Below are positions 58,046 to 64,000 of a stretch of 64,000 nt of DNA, one piece after another. Source of the stretch: Halobellus litoreus (GTDB lineage Archaea; Halobacteriota; Halobacteria; Halobacteriales; Haloferacaceae); the NCBI RefSeq assembly GCF_024464595.1, contig NZ_JANHAW010000002.1, forward strand, positions 744,001-808,000, given 5' to 3'. How positions within the stretch are numbered: position 1 is the first letter of the stretch; each line of letters opens with the position of its first letter. Under the pieces are notes generated by a model that did no database searches, had not been told where the DNA came from, and worked only from the letters and a program-made list of their open reading frames with translations. The translations under genes and the position numbers were made by a program.

Positions 58046-61000
58046 ATGAAACAGGCAGGGCTCACGGACAACTGGAGCGGCGGCGGGGACGACGCCGCCG
58101 AGGGTTCCCGGCCCGACGAGGAGGCAGTCGCCGTCGCCGGCAACGGCAGCCAGCACGTCTCCGAGGTCGTCGACGCCGAGGACATCCGCTTTCCCGACGC
58201 CGACGGCACGGTCGAACTGATGGTGACGCAGGTGAACTACTCCATCGAAGGGAGCGGCAACAGCGAGTACCCCGTGCTCCACGTCTTCGGCCGGACCCGC
58301 GACAACGAGGTCGAACACGTCCGTGTACTCGGGTTCGAGCCCTACTTTTACGCGCCGACGGAGGCGCTCGACGACGACAAACTCGACAAAGACGTCATCA
58401 CGCGCACCGAGGACGGGTTCGAGAGCATCCGCGGCGACGACCTCACGAAGATCTGCACCCGGACGCCGCGGGACGTCGGGCAGATCCGCGACGAGTTCGA
58501 GCACTACGAGGCGGACATCCTCTTTCCGAACCGGCTGCTGATCGACAAGGACATCAAGAGCGGGATCCGCGTCCCCGAGCGTCGGCTCGGAGGCGACGAC
58601 GAGAGCGGTAAAAAAAGCGAAAACGGAACGATCCAGATCCCCCACGACGAGATCGAACCCGTCGCAGTCGACGCCGACCTCCGCGTGAACACCTTCGACA
58701 TCGAGGTCGACGACCGCTCGGGCTTCCCGGAGGAGGGCGAGGAGCCGATCGTCTGTCTCACGAGTCACGACTCCTACCGCGACGAGTACGTGGCGTGGCT
58801 CTACGACGCCCCCGAAGCCGGCGAGGGCGTCGCTTCCCCGGAAAACCTCGCCGACTACGAGCCGCTCCGAGAGGACACCGAGATCGACGTCCGAACGTTC
58901 GAGCGCGAGGACGAGATGCTCGACGCGTTCGTCTCCTATATCGAGGACACAGATGCAGACGTGCTGACGGGGTGGAACTTCGAGGACTTCGATATGCCGT
59001 ACCTGCTGGACCGGATGGAGGTCATCGATCCGACCTCCGAGTACGACCTCAACCCCGACCGCTTCTCCCGGATCGACGAGGTCTGGCGCAGCGGGTGGGG
59101 CGGTCCGAACGTGAAGGGCCGCGTCGTCTTCGACCTGTTGTACGCATACAAGCGTACGCAGTTCTCCGAACTGGAGTCGTACCGCCTCGACGCCGTCGGC
59201 GAACTCGAACTCGACGTCGGCAAGGAGCGATACGCCGGCGACATCGGCGACCTCTGGGAGCAGGAGCCAGAGCGGCTGCTCGAGTACAACGTCCGCGACG
59301 TTGAACTCTGCGTCGAGATCGATCGCAAACAGGACGTGATCGCCTTCTGGGACGAGGTCCGCACGTTCGTCGGCTGCAAACTGGAGGACGCGACGACGCC
59401 CGGCGACACCGTCGACGTGTACATCCTCCACGAGGCGCACGGCCGCTTCGCCCTCCCGTCGAAGGGACAGGCCGACGCCGAGGACTACGAGGGCGGTGCC
59501 GTCTTCGATCCGATCACCGGGGTCAAAGAGAACGTGACGGTGCTCGACCTGAAGTGTTTCAGCGGCGATACCGACGTGCTAACCCCGGACGGTGCGAAAA
59601 ATATCAAGGAGCTGGCGATTGGCGATCCTGTCTATACGCTGAACCCAGAAACACACGAGTGCGAGGTGAAGCCTGTGGTCGAGACGCACGCCTACGAGAA
59701 CTCCTTCGGGGAACTGCATCATCTCTCGGGGAACACGCACGATCTCAAGGTTACGGAGAACCATCGGTTCCTGGCATCGAAGACGCGCGGTTGGGATGAC
59801 CTCGGGCCGGAGGATTTCGACTTTTCAGAGTATCGCGATCTCACGGATACCGAACGGTATGCGTTCCCCTCACACGAACCGATGGACGGGAGGACACCCG
59901 AAACCTTCGACCTCGCTGGAGCAGTCGACGACGGACACGTCGTCGTCTACTCGGACGACGACCTGCGCTCGTTCCGAGCCGCAATGCCCACAGCAGTACA
60001 GGAGAAATTGGATTTGGCACACGGGTCGTCCGGGGCGATGGGCGTCCAGAAGAAGATCGGAAAGTACCTCCTTCCGATCGAGTGCTACCGCGAACACAGG
60101 AATCTAATCGACGAACACGCCGATGACGTGTTTCTGAAATTCGACCGGGGTCACCGCGAGACGCCGGTCACCTTCGAGATGGCAGACTGGTTGGAATTCC
60201 TCGGCTGGTTCGTCACCGAGGGAAGTATCGACCGAAGTGCGGGTCGGGTTACCCTTCATCAGAGCGACAATGAGGGACGTGACGCGATTCGGTCGCTGCT
60301 GACGCGGATGGGAATCAATTACAACGCCGACGATCGGGGCTATAACGTCTCGAATCGGTTCCTCCTCGAATGGCTGAGCGAACACTGTGGGGAAGGATAC
60401 GCTACCAAGCAACTTCCCGAGTGGGTGTTCGAGTTGGACGGCGAACTCCTGCGTACACTCCTCGATACGCTCGTTGCGGGCGACGGAAGCGTCACCGAAT
60501 CCGGACTGCAACAGTTCTGGACGAAGAGTGAACGCCTCAGGGACGCGATCACCGATATTGCGGTACGTTGCGGGGAAAAGCCGACCGTGTCGAAGCAGTC
60601 GGACGGTACGTGGTACGTCTCGATCGGCAAGCGTGGATCCTTCCAAAAGTCGATGAACGGGTCCGTCGAACCCCACGACGGCGAGGTCTACTGCGTGACG
60701 GCCGAGGACAACCACGTCGTTCTAGCCGGGCGAAACGGACACTACCAGTGGGTCGGACAGTCTCTCTATCCGATGTGTATGGTGACGATCAACGCGTCGC
60801 CGGAGACGAAGGTCGATCCCGACGAGTACAACGGCGAAACCTTTCAGGCCCCGAACGGGACGCACTTCCGGCGCGAACCCGACGGCGTCATCCGCGAGAT
60901 GATCGACGACCTCCTCGCAGAGCGCGAGGAGAAGAAGTCGCTGCGGAACGAGAACGATCCCAACACAGCGACCTACGAGCAGTACGATCGACAGCAGGCA

Positions 61001-63235
61001 GCTGTCAAGGTCATAATGAACTGCTTCACGCCGGATACGGACGTACTCACGCCCGACGGCGTCCGCAACATCCGCGATCTCGACGTCGGCGACGAGGTCT
61101 ACTCGCTCGATCCGGAGACGATGCGGATGGAAGTGAAGCCGGTCGAGGAGACCCACGAGTATCCAGAGTACCGAGGAGAACTCGTCGACATCCAGACCAG
61201 TAAGACCGACTTCCGCGTGACACCGAACCACCGGATGCTGGTCAGAAAGAACTCGAAGAACGGCGCGACGTGGGACGATTTCCGATTCGTCGAGGCGGGC
61301 GACCTCGATTCGTCTTCGCACTACGAACTCCCGCACGAGTGGACAGTCGAACACGGGGACCGAATCGACGAGGTCGACCTCACCGAACTACTCGGCGAGG
61401 ACGAAGAGTACGAAGTGTGGGTCCGCCCGTCCGTCCACGGCCACACGTTCACCGCGGAGTTGGGATGGACACCTCGACGCGTTCCGAAGGCGGACGTCGG
61501 ACAGACCGGCTACGTGCTCACCGCCGAGGAGTTCGAGGAACACCGAGAGTACATCGAGTCCGTCTGCGAGAACAGTTTCATCCACCGTGAATCGGGAAGG
61601 AAGTGGATCCCGCGGACGTACGACGGCGACGACTTCCTCGAACTGCTGGCGTGGTACGTCACCGAGGGTAACGTGTACACGTCCGAGGAAAAGCAATTCG
61701 GCGAGAATCGCCGAGGGTCGTCGACGACCGTCAAGATCGCACAGAACGCAGTTGCGGACGGCGGAGAGACGGCGCGAGACGATCACGCGCGGATCGGTGA
61801 ACTGCTCGACCGGATGGGCTTCGACTGCTACGTCGACGACCGAGCGTATCAGTTCACCTCGAAGCTTCTCGGGGATCTGTTCGAACGTCTCTGCGGTGCG
61901 GACAGTTTCGAGAAACGGATTCCCGATCTCGTCTTCGACACCGCCGAGGAGCAGAAGCGCCGCTTCCTCGACACGCTCGTCGCGGGCGACGGCGACCGGC
62001 AGGTGAGCTCGTGGCGATACACGACGTCGAGCGAACGACTCCGCGACGACGTGCTCCGACTCTGCGCCCACCTCGGGGAGACGGCGAGTTACAACCGCGA
62101 CAGCGGGTCGTGGCGGATCTACTGCACCGAGGACGCGAAGAACTCGTTCCGGATGCACCGCAGCGGCGGACGAAGCACTGCGGACGACGGCGTCTACTGC
62201 GTGACAGTAGCGGACAACCACACGCTGCTGGCGGGACGAAGTGGGAAGTTCCAATTTGTCGGCCAGTCGTTATATGGCGTTCTTGGGTGGGATCGATTCC
62301 GGCTGTACGACAAGGAGATGGGTGCTGCCGTCACTGCAACGGGTCGTGACGTGATCGAGCACACCGCCGAGTCCGCGGGCGAACTTGGCAAGGAAGTGAT
62401 ATACGGGGACACTGACAGCGTTATGTTGGAACTCGGCGGCGACGTCTCCAAGGAGGAGGCCATCGAGCAGTCCTTCGAGTTGGAGGAGCACATCAACGAC
62501 TCCTACGACGAATTCGCCCTTCGGGAGCTCGACGCCGCCCACCACCGCTTCCAGATCGAGTTCGAGAAGCTCTATCGCAGGTTCTTCCAAGCGGGCAAGA
62601 AGAAGCGCTACGCCGGTCACATCGTCTGGAAAGAGGGGAAAGACGTCGACGACATCGACATCACGGGCTTCGAGTACAAGCGCTCGGACATCGCGCCGAT
62701 CACGAAGGAAGTGCAGAAGCGCGTCATCGAGATGATCGTCTACGGGGAGGACAACGACACCATCGCCGACTATCTGAACGGGATCATCGAGGACTTCGAG
62801 ACCGGCGAGGTCCCCGTCGAAGACATCGGCATCCCGGGCGGGATCGGCAAGCGACTGGACGCCTACGACACCGCGACGGCGCAGGTCCGCGGCGCGAAGT
62901 ACGCCAACGAGTTCCTGGGAACGAACTTCGGCCGCGGGTCGAAGCCGAAACGGCTCTACCTCCGGAAGGTCCACCCTTCGTGGTTCCGGAAGATGGAGGA
63001 CGAGAAGGGCTTCGACCCGCAGCGAGACGCCCTGTACGGCGAGTTCAAGCGCGATCCCGACGTCATCTGCATCGAGTACGACGATCAGCTCCCCGAGGAG
63101 TTCGAGGTCGACTGGGACAAGATGCTGGAAAAGACGCTCAAGGGACCGATCGCACGCATTATCGAGGCGCTCGGAATGTCGTGGGACGAAGTGAAATCGG
63201 GGCAGGAACAGACCGGACTCGGCAGTTTCGTGTAA
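58046..63235 (+). CDS. polB: Family-B DNA polymerase (PolB) precursor with two inteins
   Basis: 1729 residues as translated; 912 after removal of two inteins of 402 and 415 residues, normal for haloarchaeal PolB. Replicative polymerase with 3'-5' proofreading. Exonuclease motifs: NTFDIEVDD (Exo I), GWNFEDFDMPYL (Exo II), YNVRDVELC (Exo III). Polymerase motifs: VLDLK|SLYPM (motif A, split by intein 1), KVIMN|SLYGVLG (motif B, split by intein 2) and IYGDTDSVM (motif C, uninterrupted). KKKRYAGHIVWK and a PIP-like C-terminus (QEQTGLGSFV, resembling the PCNA-binding QxxLxxFF) are present. The chosen ATG is leaderless after CCTTTTACTC. The exteins read through without gaps once the inteins are removed. 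Confidence 0.98.
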   Translation: MKQAGLTDNWSGGGDDAAEGSRPDEEAVAVAGNGSQHVSEVVDAEDIRFPDADGTVELMVTQVNYSIEGSGNSEYPVLHVFGRTRDNEVEHVRVLGFEPYFYAPTEALDDDKLDKDVITRTEDGFESIRGDDLTKICTRTPRDVGQIRDEFEHYEADILFPNRLLIDKDIKSGIRVPERRLGGDDESGKKSENGTIQIPHDEIEPVAVDADLRVNTFDIEVDDRSGFPEEGEEPIVCLTSHDSYRDEYVAWLYDAPEAGEGVASPENLADYEPLREDTEIDVRTFEREDEMLDAFVSYIEDTDADVLTGWNFEDFDMPYLLDRMEVIDPTSEYDLNPDRFSRIDEVWRSGWGGPNVKGRVVFDLLYAYKRTQFSELESYRLDAVGELELDVGKERYAGDIGDLWEQEPERLLEYNVRDVELCVEIDRKQDVIAFWDEVRTFVGCKLEDATTPGDTVDVYILHEAHGRFALPSKGQADAEDYEGGAVFDPITGVKENVTVLDLKCFSGDTDVLTPDGAKNIKELAIGDPVYTLNPETHECEVKPVVETHAYENSFGELHHLSGNTHDLKVTENHRFLASKTRGWDDLGPEDFDFSEYRDLTDTERYAFPSHEPMDGRTPETFDLAGAVDDGHVVVYSDDDLRSFRAAMPTAVQEKLDLAHGSSGAMGVQKKIGKYLLPIECYREHRNLIDEHADDVFLKFDRGHRETPVTFEMADWLEFLGWFVTEGSIDRSAGRVTLHQSDNEGRDAIRSLLTRMGINYNADDRGYNVSNRFLLEWLSEHCGEGYATKQLPEWVFELDGELLRTLLDTLVAGDGSVTESGLQQFWTKSERLRDAITDIAVRCGEKPTVSKQSDGTWYVSIGKRGSFQKSMNGSVEPHDGEVYCVTAEDNHVVLAGRNGHYQWVGQSLYPMCMVTINASPETKVDPDEYNGETFQAPNGTHFRREPDGVIREMIDDLLAEREEKKSLRNENDPNTATYEQYDRQQAAVKVIMNCFTPDTDVLTPDGVRNIRDLDVGDEVYSLDPETMRMEVKPVEETHEYPEYRGELVDIQTSKTDFRVTPNHRMLVRKNSKNGATWDDFRFVEAGDLDSSSHYELPHEWTVEHGDRIDEVDLTELLGEDEEYEVWVRPSVHGHTFTAELGWTPRRVPKADVGQTGYVLTAEEFEEHREYIESVCENSFIHRESGRKWIPRTYDGDDFLELLAWYVTEGNVYTSEEKQFGENRRGSSTTVKIAQNAVADGGETARDDHARIGELLDRMGFDCYVDDRAYQFTSKLLGDLFERLCGADSFEKRIPDLVFDTAEEQKRRFLDTLVAGDGDRQVSSWRYTTSSERLRDDVLRLCAHLGETASYNRDSGSWRIYCTEDAKNSFRMHRSGGRSTADDGVYCVTVADNHTLLAGRSGKFQFVGQSLYGVLGWDRFRLYDKEMGAAVTATGRDVIEHTAESAGELGKEVIYGDTDSVMLELGGDVSKEEAIEQSFELEEHINDSYDEFALRELDAAHHRFQIEFEKLYRRFFQAGKKKRYAGHIVWKEGKDVDDIDITGFEYKRSDIAPITKEVQKRVIEMIVYGEDNDTIADYLNGIIEDFETGEVPVEDIGIPGGIGKRLDAYDTATAQVRGAKYANEFLGTNFGRGSKPKRLYLRKVHPSWFRKMEDEKGFDPQRDALYGEFKRDPDVICIEYDDQLPEEFEVDWDKMLEKTLKGPIARIIEALGMSWDEVKSGQEQTGLGSFV
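59555..60760 (+). mobile_element. Intein 1 in PolB motif A, with LAGLIDADG homing endonuclease
   Basis: 402 residues (504-905 of the precursor). Begins with Cys (CFSGDTDVLTPDGAKNIKEL) after VLDLK and ends ...QWVGQ before SLYPM. Block B-like NTHDLKVTENHRFLA; endonuclease motifs FLGWFVTEGSI and LLDTLVAGDGSV; block F VYCVTAEDNHVVLAG. It ends Gly-Gln instead of His-Asn. Two hand-counted 60-base lines (59581, 60301) are 53% G+C against 68% in an extein line (58681), so it looks more recently acquired than its host. Confidence 0.93.
61022..62266 (+). mobile_element. Intein 2 in PolB motif B, with LAGLIDADG homing endonuclease
   Basis: 415 residues (993-1407 of the precursor). Begins with Cys (CFTPDTDVLTPDGVRNIRDL) after KVIMN and ends ...QFVGQ before SLYGVLG. 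Block B-like KTDFRVTPNHRMLV; endonuclease motifs LLAWYVTEGNV and FLDTLVAGDGD; block F VYCVTVADNHTLLAG. Also ends Gly-Gln. Its ends resemble intein 1 closely, so the splicing domains are related, but the middles differ. One hand-counted line (61801) is 60% G+C, between intein 1 and the exteins. Confidence 0.93.
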
Positions 63236-63363
63236 CCCCCCAGAGTCCCACCGTCCGCCGATCGAGCGACGTAGCCGAAACTGGTTTCGTGAAACGCAAA
63301 TAATTTTTGTCGACAGTAAAGCGACGAGTGGGGAATGCGTAACCATTATGGGCGCAAGAGCCC

Positions 63364-63372
63364 ACTTTAGCG
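63364..63372 (+). promoter_or_regulatory. TATA-like box A of sufC
   Basis: ACTTTAGCG, centred about 26 bases before the sufC ATG. A second AT-rich element (AAATAATTTTTG, 63297-63308) further upstream may be the polB terminator or another promoter element. Confidence 0.45.
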
Positions 63373-63393
63373 ATACGAGGCAACGAAACAACG

Positions 63394-64000
63394 ATGGCTA
63401 CACTGGAAATCAAGAACCTCCACGCGAGCGTGGCGGAGGAAGACGGCGAACAGATTCTTCGTGGTGTCGACCTGGAGGTCAACTCCGGGGAGATCCACGC
63501 CCTGATGGGACCGAACGGATCCGGGAAGTCGACGACGGCGAAGATCATCGCCGGTCACCCCGCCTACGAGGTAACCGACGGGGAAGTACTTCTCCACCTC
63601 GAAGACGACGAGTTCGGTGACGTCGATATCCCCGCGGACAAACGCACATGGAACCTTCTGGAACTGGAGCCGAACGAGCGCGCGGCGCTCGGCATCTTCC
63701 TCGGCTTTCAGTATCCCGCGGAGATCGAAGGCGTCACGATGACCAACTTCCTGCGAACGGCGCTCAACGCCAAACTCGAAGAGCGCGAAGAACTCTTCGA
63801 GGACGAAGACGAGGAGGAAGCCGAGGCCGACGAGGACGAAGAGGGCTATGAGACCTCGCCGATGGAGGGCCCCGCCGACGAGGGCGAGATCGGCGTCGCC
63901 GAGTTCCAAAAGCTCCTCAAGGAGAAGATGGAGCTCCTGGATATGGACGAGAAGTTTATGCAGCGCTACCTCAACGCCGGGTTCTCCGGCGGCGAGAAGA
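63394..64000 (+). CDS. sufC: SufC, Fe-S cluster assembly ATPase (5' part, cut by window end)
   Basis: 202 codons are visible and the frame runs off the right edge. Walker A in HALMGPNGSGKSTTAKIIAG; Q-loop region LGIFLGFQYPAEIEGVTMTN; the ABC signature begins at the very end (NAGFSGGEKK). Between the Q-loop and signature is an acidic insert of about 45 residues (LFEDEDEEEAEADEDEEGYE...), typical of salt-adapted SufC. It is the ATPase of the SufBCD scaffold that builds Fe-S clusters; sufB and sufD should follow beyond the window. Start preceded by a TATA-like box at the leaderless distance. Confidence 0.95.
   Translation, partial: MATLEIKNLHASVAEEDGEQILRGVDLEVNSGEIHALMGPNGSGKSTTAKIIAGHPAYEVTDGEVLLHLEDDEFGDVDIPADKRTWNLLELEPNERAALGIFLGFQYPAEIEGVTMTNFLRTALNAKLEEREELFEDEDEEEAEADEDEEGYETSPMEGPADEGEIGVAEFQKLLKEKMELLDMDEKFMQRYLNAGFSGGEK

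Noticed and set aside
1-64000. CRISPR arrays, tRNA or rRNA genes, transposases
   Set aside because: I found no regularly spaced direct repeats, no tRNA T-loop signatures in intergenic DNA and no transposase or integrase motifs.

Overview
The window is a high-GC haloarchaeal chromosome segment (class Halobacteria). Evidence: very acidic proteins, glycerol-1-phosphate dehydrogenase, a PAN proteasome ATPase, Mre11/Rad50, family-B DNA polymerase with inteins, two halocyanins, HemAT and HalOD1 signalling proteins, and many starts about 26 bases after a TATA-like box (leaderless transcription). From memory the order pyk, metG, ppsA, egsA, pan, mre11/rad50, polB, sufC resembles the chromosome of Haloferax-type haloarchaea, so this is mostly conserved core rather than an island. 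I see no rRNA, tRNA, CRISPR array, insertion sequence or prophage.

Layout. 1-7.1 kb (minus strand): SPFH/stomatin protein, a Tat/lipobox beta-propeller, NfeD, a 7TM-PAS histidine kinase, a membrane protein with a degenerate Mrr-like domain, and a small anchored acidic protein. 7.1-15.5 kb: pyruvate kinase, methionyl-tRNA synthetase, MfnA-type decarboxylase and PEP synthase, then a divergent membrane J-domain protein. pyk and ppsA carry near-perfect copies of the published TrmB motif TACT-N7-GAGTA, downstream of the TATA box at pyk and upstream of it at ppsA, which suits opposite control of the PEP/pyruvate node. 15.8-26.6 kb: phosphoesterase, FAD oxidoreductase, a threonine synthase-like protein without the PLP lysine, a DtxR/MntR regulator overlapping a GDT1-family transporter, LysE, egsA, DUF420, a glycosyltransferase, a halocyanin, a flavin-nucleotide protein and an MTH865 protein. 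26.7-31.7 kb: a 2-oxoacid/acetoin dehydrogenase locus (E1-alpha, E1-beta, AcoX-like kinase) convergent with an E2 that has two subunit-binding domains and a C-terminal OsmC domain. 31.8-39.2 kb: S9 peptidase, a GAF/PAS sensor, methylmalonyl-CoA mutase small subunit plus MeaB, a hydrolase and an NAD-kinase-like protein. 39.2-45 kb: a cytochrome b (bc-type) gene cluster with a halocyanin and no visible Rieske gene. 45-49.3 kb: HemAT, a multi-PAS kinase and HalOD1. 49.4-57.9 kb: nth, rad50, mre11, a winged-helix gene, PAN and small haloarchaeal families. 58-64 kb: PolB with two inteins, then the start of sufC.

The most interesting observation is the E2-OsmC fusion. OsmC/Ohr proteins are known to use lipoylated E2 proteins as electron donors for peroxide reduction, so this single chain may be a self-contained lipoyl-dependent peroxidase built into a 2-oxoacid dehydrogenase. 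Next come the lysine-less threonine synthase homologue, the paired TrmB sites, and the two glutamine-ending inteins at separate polymerase active-site motifs.

Family names given as DUF73xx are from memory and should be read as likely matches.
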